From Massilia aurea (GTDB lineage Bacteria; Pseudomonadota; Gammaproteobacteria; Burkholderiales; Burkholderiaceae_D), in assembly GCF_024753205.1 (NCBI RefSeq), contig NZ_JANUGZ010000001.1:62001-126000 (forward strand): DNA of 64,000 bases, in the 5' to 3' direction. The position numbers were made by a program, and so were the translations under genes. Shown one piece after another: positions 45,137 through 53,622 of this stretch (its first letter is position 1; each line of letters starts with the position of its first letter). A model generated the notes under the pieces. It was not told the origin of the DNA. It made no database searches and saw only the letters and a list, made by a program, of their open reading frames with translations.

Positions 45137-46096
45137 TTATTGCGGGTACTTGGAAATATGATCGGCAACGCGGCGGTCGAGGTCCGGTTGCCACTGAGCC
45201 GGCATGACGGTCAGTACCAGTCTCTCGATGCGGTCGATTTCCGCCAGTTGCACGGAACCGGGTGTGCTGGCCCTGGCGGCGCGGTTCCACATGTAGATTT
45301 TGGCCAGGTCGGCCGGCGTCAGGGCCCCGGTACCGGGGTCGGGCGTGGCGTTTGCGTACAGGATTGCCGTCGGCAGGTAGGCAGGCGCATAGCCCTCCAT
45401 GGCGGCGTGCTCCATCCAGAAGCGTGCCTGCGCGACGTTCGCATCGCCGCCCTCGCCTTCGCTGAGCATCAGCCCGAGGCGGAACTGCGCTTCACGGTTG
45501 TGGCGCTGCGCGGCCTGATCGTACCAATATCTGGCAAGGCGCAAGTTCTGCGGAACGACGGTACCTTCGCGGTAGTAATTAGCTAGCTTCAACATGCCCG
45601 GCGGCGAATCCGCCTGGGCTGCGGCCGTGCATAGCGCCAGACCCTGGGCGACATCCCTGGCAACAATTTTCCCGCTGATATACAGGTCTGCCGCCTGGCA
45701 CAACGCGTAGGAGACACCCGACGCGCCGGCTTTGCGATACCACTGTACTGCGGCCTGCCCGTCGACAGCGCGGCCAATGCCTTGTGCCAGACAATCGCCG
45801 AATGCCTGTTCAGCGGCCGGAATCTGCTGTTGCGCGGCTTGTGCGAACCATGCGCAAGCGGCAACCGGATCGGCATCGCGTCCCCATCCTTCGCGCTCGA
45901 ATAAGCCCAGGGTAAATTGGGCCAGGGGATTGGCACCGGCATGCGCAGCATATGCCGGGTACGCCTTCGCAAAATCACGCACGGCCAACGCTTTCTGGGC
46001 CGGCGCCAGTTCCCTGGACAAATCCTCGATCGACGATTGTGCCTGCACCGGTCCGGTCAGCAGCAAAGCAACAAGCAATATGGCGTTTCGCGACAT
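45137..46096 (-). CDS. Secreted Sel1-like repeat protein
   Basis: The 319-residue protein starts at ATG 46096 (AGGA upstream) with a signal peptide ending VQAQS. At least four Sel1-type TPR repeats follow (AQFTLGLFEREGWGRDADP, AFGDCLAQGIGRAVD, AAVQWYRKAGASGVSYALCQ, EAQFRLGLMLSEGEGGDAN). Such proteins act as periplasmic adaptors. It is between the tail-collar gene and tpsA on the same strand, so a role in secretion or assembly of the exoprotein is plausible. Confidence 0.85.
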   Translation of the reverse strand: MSRNAILLVALLLTGPVQAQSSIEDLSRELAPAQKALAVRDFAKAYPAYAAHAGANPLAQFTLGLFEREGWGRDADPVAACAWFAQAAQQQIPAAEQAFGDCLAQGIGRAVDGQAAVQWYRKAGASGVSYALCQAADLYISGKIVARDVAQGLALCTAAAQADSPPGMLKLANYYREGTVVPQNLRLARYWYDQAAQRHNREAQFRLGLMLSEGEGGDANVAQARFWMEHAAMEGYAPAYLPTAILYANATPDPGTGALTPADLAKIYMWNRAARASTPGSVQLAEIDRIERLVLTVMPAQWQPDLDRRVADHISKYPQ

Positions 46097-46167
46097 GGCT
46101 TCCTGAGTTGAACCGACCGTTGACCACCGCGCCGGCGATGTCATCGCTGTCGGCGTGTCGACCATGC

Positions 46168-47019
46168 TCAGTCGTTTGAAGAGAGATAAATACCGTTGAC
46201 TGCGATGTAATAAGGCATCACGAGATACGGCGGCATGGTTGGAATATCAGCGTTGCTGCCGATCGGCGCCGTATTGCCCGATACGGTGGCGGCGCCGGTC
46301 AGCGTGGTCGACGCGTTGCCGGTAAATGCCACCGGAGCGGTGACGCCCTGACCAACGGTCAGCGAGAGCGTACCGCCGATGGTGCCGGCATTGAGGTTCA
46401 CATCGGGCGCGTTGGCGGTGTACGGACCAGCGGTGGGACTCGTGGGCTTGCCCAGGTAGTTGTTGGTCGGCGTGGTCACGCCGCCGGCGCCCGATGATGC
46501 CTTCACGACCAGACCGCTGGCGGAACCCGCAATCACCAGACCCGACAGGTTTGCGGTCGCACTCAGGCCTGTCAGCGTGGTCTGCGCCGTCAGACCGCTC
46601 AGGTTGACCGGCGCAGTGAACGACATGGCATGCATCGGCAGCTGGGCGATAGTGAGCTTGACCGACGTATTGCCGCCATTGGCTCCCATGGCGCCGCCAC
46701 CCGGATTTCTCGGGTCATACCCGACAATGACCCTGCCGCGCAGGTCGGGCAGGTTGAAATTGCTGCTGCCATTGCCACCGAAGGTCGTGCCCACCAGTGA
46801 ATATAGCGCAGTCGCCTGGTTGATCTGCATGGTTTGTCCCATGGCCAGCAAATAGCTCGATCCAATGCCCGGGAACCGGCTTGGGGACACTGCCATGACA
46901 CAGACGCTTCCTATATAAGGCTCGACGGAACAGGCATAGCTGGCCGGGCTGAAACCAGCCATTCCGATACCCGATATCAATGCAATAACGGAGAAGCCTT
47001 TTCTGGAGTTGAACGTCAT
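46168..47019 (-). CDS. Exported phage-tail-collar domain protein
   Basis: The 283-residue protein has a signal peptide (cleavage near ASYACS) followed by the tail-collar motif (ATALYSLVGTTFGGNGSSN, FNLPDLRGRVIVGYD), usual for phage tail fibre and MdpB-like proteins. The middle (about 130-250) is Gly/Ser/Thr/Leu rich with LSGL and LTGL repeats that suggest a beta-helix. The end, PPYLVMPYYIAVNGIYL, matches the collar-family C-terminus. No phage structural genes are near. It is the first gene of the operon with Sel1, tpsA and tpsB. Confidence 0.83.
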   Translation of the reverse strand: MTFNSRKGFSVIALISGIGMAGFSPASYACSVEPYIGSVCVMAVSPSRFPGIGSSYLLAMGQTMQINQATALYSLVGTTFGGNGSSNFNLPDLRGRVIVGYDPRNPGGGAMGANGGNTSVKLTIAQLPMHAMSFTAPVNLSGLTAQTTLTGLSATANLSGLVIAGSASGLVVKASSGAGGVTTPTNNYLGKPTSPTAGPYTANAPDVNLNAGTIGGTLSLTVGQGVTAPVAFTGNASTTLTGAATVSGNTAPIGSNADIPTMPPYLVMPYYIAVNGIYLSSND

Positions 47020-47450
47020 TTTTTTTAACTTTCTGATGTAACGAAAGAATCATGGAATACGGCCAGGCATCTGGCCGAGGCATACTCAACAAATTGATAA
47101 AAACTTATCTCCGATAGATCCCGTTGCTCTTTCCATGGTAAGCAATATTTACGGCGATGGTCCACAGAATCTTCAACACAGCGAGGCAGAGTGTTGCTTT
47201 CAGGTGAATACATGTCAGCGATATAAGTAACAAGATTGCAAGCGTAATTTGCTGCTGCGTGCGGATGTATCGACACAGTGATTGGCTACCTGTCAGGTCA
47301 AGCAGCTATTCCGTAACTCGTGGAGTTGTGTTGGCAGTTCAAGGTTATTGCGCGAGTCCACGCGCGCCGCATGGGTGCCCAAGCCACAACGACAGGCGAG
47401 TCGCATGATCATGCTCCCCTGAAGCAAACCCGCAAACCCCACGTCGACAA

Positions 47451-47464
47451 TGACAATATTGTCA
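47451..47464. promoter_or_regulatory. Perfect 14-bp palindrome TGACAATATTGTCA
   Basis: The palindrome is 430 bp upstream of the tail-collar gene. It looks like a dimeric regulator site, but no adjacent promoter or regulator identifies it. Confidence 0.4.
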
Positions 47465-47636
47465 ACGGCAGCGGTAGCTGATCGAATGATGTCGTGATGA
47501 TTCTGTTTTGGCTGGTTATCACAAGAGTATGTCTTTTACCTTTCGATAACCCTCCTCTTCTTGCAAGCTTCTTTGTTGTTCGTTGATTTTTTTATAGCTC
47601 GTGACTCTCGATTTATTCTGCATTTATTTTTCATTC

Positions 47637-47649
47637 GTTGGTTAGTTAC
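47637..47649 (+). repeat. Site C: GTTGGTTAGTTAC repeat
   Basis: The 13-mer is followed by ATTTATTATTATT in an A+T-rich surround. Same orientation as site D, inverted relative to sites A and B. Confidence 0.85.
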
Positions 47650-48291
47650 ATTTATTATTATTATTCGTATCTGCGTGAATGTCGTAGGCATTACCTCATC
47701 CAGATCGAATATTTTGTTCAAGCACGGCTTTGTTTCACCGCGTTGTTTCTGACGTTTCTTTGCTCACAATCATAAAGACTCACATTGCCTGCCATTTGCG
47801 TTTTCAACATCGCTGCATGTGGATGCAGCTTGAATTGCAAACGCGGTATGGCTCCTTGCTTCCCCGATTCACATGTCGTATTACAGCGTCGGACAATGCT
47901 CGATCATCGTGCTTTGTCCAACCACCCCAGCGCTAGCGGGGATTCCAACACAGTCTTTGCCCCTGCTACCCTGCTTCCTCATCAAGCAAGCGCCAAGCCC
48001 GGACCGCATCTGCCAAATGTGGGTGGACGCGATCGACTGCATCTACAATCCTGGCGCGGCACCTTCCAGCCTGCCCGTTCCTGACCCACGACGCGGCACC
48101 ATGTCACCAGATACCGCCACCGTGTCATTCCTGCCGCACGCGCCACGCTCCCCTCGCCATCGCCCATCAGCTCAATACCGTGATCGAGGATCGAACGCGG
48201 GAGGCGCGCACGACACAACGGTAGCGATTTGCAAACACCCGATGACTGCGTGACAATGGAATGACACTTACTGATCACTCAAAGGAACACC

Positions 48292-48570
48292 ATGAATATC
48301 ACTGTCCAGAATACTGTCCCAGCCACAACCCGCATCACACTCGTCGGCGAAATGCACGATGGCAGCTTTGCAGCAGAAGTCATGACCGAGACTGCCGTCC
48401 CCTACACGCCATACTGGGACAACCTCCTTGAACAGCGAATCGTCTACATCCAGCCGGATGATGAACAACTCGGCGCGATCATTACGGCGTTGAACGAGCG
48501 GCGTCTGACACTCGACGAGTTACAGAATTACGGTAGCGCAGAGGGCGGTACGTCGTCGATCCCTGTCTGA
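48292..48570 (+). CDS. Small protein of unknown function
   Basis: The 92-residue acidic protein (MNITVQNTVPATTRITLVGE...) has no signal, helix or motif I recognise. AAAGGAA lies 6 bp upstream of the ATG, which supports it as a gene. Its GC content is lower than that of core genes. It is the only likely gene between repeat sites C and D. Confidence 0.6.
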   Translation: MNITVQNTVPATTRITLVGEMHDGSFAAEVMTETAVPYTPYWDNLLEQRIVYIQPDDEQLGAIITALNERRLTLDELQNYGSAEGGTSSIPV

Positions 48571-48735
48571 GCCTTCAGCCGTGGCATCCGTGAGCGACAG
48601 TGCTTGTCCTGTCGGCTCCTGCTGCTCACGGCTGGCTGAGACCCGCCCGGCTTTTGTTCTGCCGACCGGGCTGATCAATGTTATCGAGTCCGAGGTTGTT
48701 GGCCGCTGAGTTATCAGGTAATTCGTAAGTCTTTT

Positions 48736-48748
48736 GTTGGTTAGTTAC
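48736..48748 (+). repeat. Site D: GTTGGTTAGTTAC repeat
   Basis: The 13-mer is followed by TTTTTTACTG and then the small inverted repeat GTAAGGC-TTA-GCCTTAC (48759-48775). It lies 34 bp from the 3' end of recombinase 2. Confidence 0.85.
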
Positions 48749-48782
48749 TTTTTTACTGGTAAGGCTTAGCCTTACGCCACAG

Positions 48783-49949
48783 TCATTTAATACCCCGGTC
48801 ACCGTTGGACCGAAGAATCTCGTCATGCCGCTCATGGTCGGTCTTGTGCAGATAGGCTGCTGTCGTTGCAATATTCGCGTGCCCGGCGGTATCTTGCAGC
48901 GTCTTAAGCTGCACCCCACTATTGGCATGATTCGTCAGCATGCTGTGCCGTAGCCAGTGCGGTGATGCCAGCCTCAGCATCGATGCGCTATCGCCATCCC
49001 CCTTCGCCGCCGCCTCGTCCGCTGCAAGCTGAAAGATCGCCTTGAGCGCTTCGGATGCAGCCTCGTCGGTGATCCCCACATAGTCTTTCGTGCGGCTCGA
49101 CAGCACCAGAGGCATCCGATCCCCCCTGCTCGTCTGCTCCAGCAGACCGAACGCGCGCCGGTAATCACGGTAGGCGCCGATGGTGGCTGGGGGCGCCGGA
49201 AGGCGGCGCGGTTTGTTGCCTTTGCCCAGCACGTCGAGCCACCAGCGCCCGTCGCCTTCGCTGTAGACGGCGCCCATGGTCGCGCTGACGATTTCGTTCA
49301 GGCGCGCGCCGGTCTGCGCAAACGCGATCAGCAGGAAGCGGTCACGCGCTCGCTGACGCGCTGTCGCTTCGGTGTCGCCAGGCCGTGCCTCGGCCGCAGC
49401 CAGCGCATAGGCAATCGCATCCGGGCTCAGATAGCGGGTGATGCGGCTCGCGTGCGCAGCACGGACATTGCGCACGAGCCGCGCTGGATTGCGGCGCAGG
49501 TAGCCGGTTTGCTCGGCAAACGTCAGCACGCCCTTGATCGCAATCATCGCCTGGCGACGGCTGGTGTCGGACAGTGGTCCAGTGAACGGCCGGTAGCGCG
49601 GATCGTTGCGCGGCCACTTGGTGGTACTGATCCACGCGGGCGGCGGCTGCCGGATGAATTCCTTGTACAGATTGAGGTCGCCAACGTTCAGCTGCTGGAA
49701 CGTCTTGCCTGCTTCCTCGCGGCACCAGGTCAGGAACCGGTACAGCTCCTTCTGCAGATTGGCAATCGACTTGGGGCTGAGCTCACCATGAGAGATGTAT
49801 TCGCGCGCCAGTTCGGCGTCGCTCGTGGCGGAAGTGACTGGCTCATCGTACATGCTGGAGAAGCTGCCCGCACCGAGCCGGCTGGCGGCCGCCCGATCAG
49901 GGGCGGCTGGTGGCAGTGGGTCGAGATTGATCGGTACAAACACAGGCAT
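48783..49949 (-). CDS. Tyrosine recombinase/integrase 2
   Basis: The 388-residue protein starts at ATG 49949, with no strong ribosome binding site; a longer frame to 49991 is possible. A core-binding domain (ELSPKSIANLQKELYRFLTW) precedes a full catalytic set: Arg in GARLNEIVSA, HWLRHS, GHANIATT and Tyr in AAYLHK. It differs clearly from recombinase 1 in sequence and length. Site D is just after its 3' end. The adjacent repeats suggest it recombines these sites. Confidence 0.9.
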   Translation of the reverse strand: MPVFVPINLDPLPPAAPDRAAASRLGAGSFSSMYDEPVTSATSDAELAREYISHGELSPKSIANLQKELYRFLTWCREEAGKTFQQLNVGDLNLYKEFIRQPPPAWISTTKWPRNDPRYRPFTGPLSDTSRRQAMIAIKGVLTFAEQTGYLRRNPARLVRNVRAAHASRITRYLSPDAIAYALAAAEARPGDTEATARQRARDRFLLIAFAQTGARLNEIVSATMGAVYSEGDGRWWLDVLGKGNKPRRLPAPPATIGAYRDYRRAFGLLEQTSRGDRMPLVLSSRTKDYVGITDEAASEALKAIFQLAADEAAAKGDGDSASMLRLASPHWLRHSMLTNHANSGVQLKTLQDTAGHANIATTAAYLHKTDHERHDEILRSNGDRGIK

Positions 49950-50146
49950 GAGTGCTGAATAAGATAACTGTATGGATATACAGTATAGCACTGTGCTGCC
50001 AGGCTTCGTAAGGGCTGCTGCCGCAAATTTCCGCTGAATTACCTATGAAGGGCGCTCTCGTCCTACAGCGCCATGCCCTGCGCGCCGATACGTGCCCGCC
50101 CTGCCTTGCGTGACAATGGTTCATTCATTTCACGAAGGGGACTACT

Positions 50147-50545
50147 ATGAACAGCAACGCACCCGCATCGACGACTGCAACCCAGGACGGCGCCACCGTC
50201 GGTATTGGCGGCCAGACCAGCGGCCAGCAAGGCGCGACGCCATCGCATGAGTCGCAGACAGAAACCGGCGGCAATGGCGGCCCTGGGCTGACGCGTAATC
50301 AATCCGGGCCGTACGTGAACGCGCCCGACGGTACAGAAGGCAATGAGCCGCCCATTACTGACGGCGGCGCTGCGCCGCAGCCAGAGGCCCCAAGCACCGT
50401 ACCGCTCGACACGGCAGCAACGCATGCCAATCCAGGCGCGCAGGACACGCGGCCAGGCCAGGCCGGCCCGAAAGTGACGGGCATGGGCGCACCGGAAACA
50501 GGTGGCAATCAGACTGCAGGTGATCTACCGCCATTCACGCGCTAA
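50147..50545 (+). CDS. Low-complexity, probably disordered small protein
   Basis: The 132-residue protein is rich in Gly, Thr, Pro, Gln and Ala, with no Cys, hydrophobic core or signal. GAAGGGG precedes the ATG at a good distance, and codon use fits the genome, so it is likely a gene. I do not recognise a family. Confidence 0.6.
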   Translation: MNSNAPASTTATQDGATVGIGGQTSGQQGATPSHESQTETGGNGGPGLTRNQSGPYVNAPDGTEGNEPPITDGGAAPQPEAPSTVPLDTAATHANPGAQDTRPGQAGPKVTGMGAPETGGNQTAGDLPPFTR

Positions 50546-50622
50546 TGCGCGGTGTGCCCGCCGCTAACGTTTCGATATTATCCTGGTCAGCTATCCACGC
50601 AGGCCAGGCGAGCACAAAAGGT

Positions 50623-51237
50623 TTACGGCGGGCCTCCTGCAGCGCCATATGCACCCCTTGAGGCCTGTGCCGCAACCTGCTCTTGCTTCGCCAACTTGCG
50701 CCACCAGAGCCACGACACGATCGCATTCACCCAGAAGCACATATACAGGAACGCCGTCAGGTACAAGCCGCGGCTGAAATATAGCGGCACCGCAATGGTG
50801 TTCACCAACAGCCAGACCGGCCAGCTCTCGATGCGCCGCCCCATCATCAGTAATTGTGCGATGACGGAAAACACAAGCACTGCCGAATCGATGAACGGTG
50901 CGTAAGCATTGGTATAGAAGTGAAGTGCAGCGCCATACGCGCCAGTAGCAATGAGCCCAACAGGCGTCATCCATGCCATCGTACGCCAGCCCGCATGGGT
51001 AATCGGTAGCGGCGCCCCACCATTGCCATGCAACCAGCGCCACCACCCCAGCACACCCGTCACGACGAAGAAGGCTTGCAGAACGACATCGGCATACAGC
51101 TGCGACTGCATGAATAGCACGCCGAACAGGGTACAGCCAACAATCCCTGTCCACCACGTGTGCACGTTGTTGCGGCCTGCCAGGAGTATTGCGACAGCCG
51201 TGAAGAGGTTCGCGGCCAGTTCGAGGGGAGATATCAT
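50623..51237 (-). CDS. pnuC: Nicotinamide riboside/mononucleotide transporter PnuC
   Basis: The 204-residue membrane protein has about seven helices and PnuC signatures: NVHTWWTGIVGC near the start, GWWRWL, and ESWPVWLLVNTIAVPLYF. It imports nicotinamide riboside for NAD salvage. NAD biosynthesis genes lie within 6 kb. It ends with a Gly/Ala-rich tail. Confidence 0.9.
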   Translation of the reverse strand: MISPLELAANLFTAVAILLAGRNNVHTWWTGIVGCTLFGVLFMQSQLYADVVLQAFFVVTGVLGWWRWLHGNGGAPLPITHAGWRTMAWMTPVGLIATGAYGAALHFYTNAYAPFIDSAVLVFSVIAQLLMMGRRIESWPVWLLVNTIAVPLYFSRGLYLTAFLYMCFWVNAIVSWLWWRKLAKQEQVAAQASRGAYGAAGGPP

Positions 51238-51342
51238 CGGATGCGGCAGAGCCAGGCTGGGAACATGGAGAGTGTCCTCTGAATGAGAGCGGCTACTCTA
51301 CGCCACTCTCATGCCCCGCCGCAAGTTAATGCAGAAGGTTGC

Positions 51343-51837
51343 TTACAGCTTGATGGTGCCGTGCTCCGAATCCAGATCCGGCTGCTTGCCGGTCACGGCT
51401 GCCTTGGCGACCGCAAACAGACGCACCATCTTGCTGTCGTTCGAGTCCCAGTACTCGGCTGCGTGCGGGACCACGCGCACGAGCACGGCATGCTGGTCTT
51501 CCGGGCCACCCGGGAACCAGGCTTGCACCATCGGGTTCCACATGCTGCGGATCTTTTCGCGATCGACGATGCGCTCGGCGGTGCCACTGACCGAGACATA
51601 CGTGCTGTCATCGATATCCGAGAAACTGATGTTGACTTCAGGCTGGTGTGCGATGCTGTCCCACAGGGCGGTGGCCGAATGCACGAAGAACCAGATGCCA
51701 CCTTCGGCATCGACGTCCTGCTTGGTCATTGGCTGGCTGGCCAGGTGATCGTGCTCGTCACGGAACGTGAACATGGCAAAGCGCAGGGAACCGATACGGT
51801 CTTCGAGGGCTGCTACGTGGGTGCGATCTGCTGTCAT
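51343..51837 (-). CDS. Pyridoxamine 5'-phosphate oxidase-like (general stress) protein
   Basis: The 164-residue split-barrel protein (GSLRFAMFTFRDEHDHLASQ, IWFFVHSATALWDSI, STYVSVSGTAERIVD, KMVRLFAVAKAAVTG) matches the general-stress PNPOx-like family, which binds flavin. ATG 51837 has AAGGA upstream. The function in this organism is unknown. Confidence 0.87.
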   Translation of the reverse strand: MTADRTHVAALEDRIGSLRFAMFTFRDEHDHLASQPMTKQDVDAEGGIWFFVHSATALWDSIAHQPEVNISFSDIDDSTYVSVSGTAERIVDREKIRSMWNPMVQAWFPGGPEDQHAVLVRVVPHAAEYWDSNDSKMVRLFAVAKAAVTGKQPDLDSEHGTIKL

Positions 51838-52010
51838 GGTGAATCCTTGATTAGGTGAGTAATAGCTCATCCTAACGTGCCGGACGCCGCCGTTCGGTGC
51901 GCAGGCGTACATTTGCGACCCGTTACGGATGACGTTGGCCTGGTCACGCTGTCCCGCAGCCGGTACCAAATGGCTTATAGTATTGCCTCTGTAAACATTT
52001 CAACAATCCC

Positions 52011-53621
52011 ATGAAATTCGACGTCGCGATCGTCGGCAGCGGCCTGGCCGGCCTGTCGGTAGCCCTGCACCTGGCCCAGACCCGCAAGGTTGCCATCATC
52101 TCCAAGCGCACCCTGCTCGACGGCGCCAGCGCCTGGGCGCAGGGTGGTATTGCCGCCGTGCTCGATTCGGGCGACAGCCACGAGCAGCACGTGGCCGACA
52201 CCCTGGTTGCCGGCGCCGGCCTGTGCGATGAAACCGCCACCCGCTACATCGTCGAACACGGGCGTGAAGCGATCGAGTGGCTGATCGATCAGGGGGTGCC
52301 CTTCACGCGTGACGCTACCGCCGAAATGGGCTTTCACCTGACGCGCGAAGGCGGCCACGGCCAGCGGCGGATTATCCATGCGGCCGACGCCACCGGCTAC
52401 GCCGTGCAAGTCACGCTGGAACAGAAGGTCCGCGCCCACCCGAATATTTCGCTGTTCGAGCACCATGTCGCGATCGACGTCATCACGTCCGCCAAGCTGC
52501 GGCCCAAGGTAGCCCATGGCAGCCAGCCCCGTTGCTATGGCCTGCACGTGCAGGATGTGAACAGCGGCGACGTACTCACCTTCGAGGCGGAACATACGGT
52601 GCTGGCCACGGGCGGCGCCGGCAAGGTGTATCTGTACACGACGAACCCGGACACCGCAACCGGCGACGGCATCGCGATGGCCTGGCGCGCCGGCTGCCGG
52701 GTGTCGAACATGGAGTTCATCCAGTTCCACCCGACCTGCCTGTACCACCCGTATGCGAAGTCGTTCCTGATCACCGAAGCGATCCGCGGCGAAGGCGGCC
52801 TGCTCAAGCTGCCACCGGAAGCGGGTGCACAGGCCGGCGAGCGCTTCATGCCGGCGCATGACGCGCGCGGCGAGCTGGCGCCGCGCGACGTCGTGGCGCG
52901 CGCGATCGACTTCGAGATGAAGAAGCGCGGCCTCGATTACGTCAACCTCGACATCAGTCACCAGCCGCCCGAATTTTTGATGGAGCACTTCCCGACCATC
53001 TATGCGCGCTGCCTCGAACTGGGCATCGACATCACGCAGCAACCCATCCCCGTCGTGCCGGCCGTGCACTTTACCTGCGGTGGTGTGGTCACCGACCTGG
53101 TCGGACGCACCGATATTCCCGGCCTGTATGCGGTGGGCGAAGTCGCCTGCACGGGCCTGCACGGCGCCAACCGGCTGGCCAGCAATTCGCTGCTCGAATG
53201 CGTCGTCGTCGGCCGTGCCTGCGCGCAGCAGATCGCTGCAAGTCCGGCGATTGCCAACCCTGCACTGCCAGACTGGGACGCGAGCCGCGTGACGAACGCC
53301 GACGAAGAAGTCGTCATTGCCCACAACTGGGACGAGCTGCGCCGCTTCATGTGGAACTACGTCGGCATCGTGCGCACGACCAAGCGACTCGAACGCGCGC
53401 TGCACCGGATCAAGCTGCTCAAGGAAGAGATCGACGAGTACTACCGCAACTTCCGCATCACGCCCGACCTGCTCGAGCTGCGTAACCTGGTTGAAGTGGC
53501 GCACCTGATCGTGAAAAGCGCGATGTCGCGCCACGAAAGCCGCGGCCTGCACTATTCGCGCGACTTCCCAGACACCTTGCCCAAGGCACTCCCGAGCGTG
53601 CTGACGCCGCGCCGGCGTTAG
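52011..53621 (+). CDS. nadB: L-aspartate oxidase
   Basis: The 536-residue FAD enzyme oxidises L-aspartate to iminoaspartate, the first step of de novo NAD synthesis. FAD-binding is at VAIVGSGLAGLSVALHL (residues 5-21), with SAWAQGGIAAVL, HLTREGGHGQRRI and GLYAVGEVACTGLHGANRLA as further marks of NadB. NadA and nadC are 3-5 kb downstream on the other strand. It is followed 1 bp later by a permease gene. Confidence 0.96.
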   Translation: MKFDVAIVGSGLAGLSVALHLAQTRKVAIISKRTLLDGASAWAQGGIAAVLDSGDSHEQHVADTLVAGAGLCDETATRYIVEHGREAIEWLIDQGVPFTRDATAEMGFHLTREGGHGQRRIIHAADATGYAVQVTLEQKVRAHPNISLFEHHVAIDVITSAKLRPKVAHGSQPRCYGLHVQDVNSGDVLTFEAEHTVLATGGAGKVYLYTTNPDTATGDGIAMAWRAGCRVSNMEFIQFHPTCLYHPYAKSFLITEAIRGEGGLLKLPPEAGAQAGERFMPAHDARGELAPRDVVARAIDFEMKKRGLDYVNLDISHQPPEFLMEHFPTIYARCLELGIDITQQPIPVVPAVHFTCGGVVTDLVGRTDIPGLYAVGEVACTGLHGANRLASNSLLECVVVGRACAQQIAASPAIANPALPDWDASRVTNADEEVVIAHNWDELRRFMWNYVGIVRTTKRLERALHRIKLLKEEIDEYYRNFRITPDLLELRNLVEVAHLIVKSAMSRHESRGLHYSRDFPDTLPKALPSVLTPRRR

Positions 53622-53622
53622 C

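Larger units (their letters stand above)
47020..48291. other. Low-GC non-coding region with site C
   Basis: This 1.27-kb region is the least GC-rich in the window, most clearly 47520-47700. It contains the promoter side of the tail-collar operon, the perfect palindrome TGACAATATTGTCA (47451-47464), site C at 47637-47649, and short frames with no recognisable product. A minus-strand open frame without a good start (about 47520-47305: VDVGFAGLLQGSMIMRLACR) may be a gene remnant. Confidence 0.5.

Noticed and set aside
46168..47019. Tail-collar gene as evidence for a prophage
   Set aside because: It has a signal peptide and no capsid, terminase, portal or lysis gene is near it.
47873..48253. 126-codon plus frame in the low-GC region
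   Set aside because: Pro/Ser/Arg-rich with no domain or good start signal. I could not support it as coding.
34615..48748. The 13-mer as integron attC or attI core sites
   Set aside because: It lacks the RYYYAAC/GTTRRRY pairing of attC and no folding partner is visible. The recombinases lack any visible integron-integrase-specific insert.
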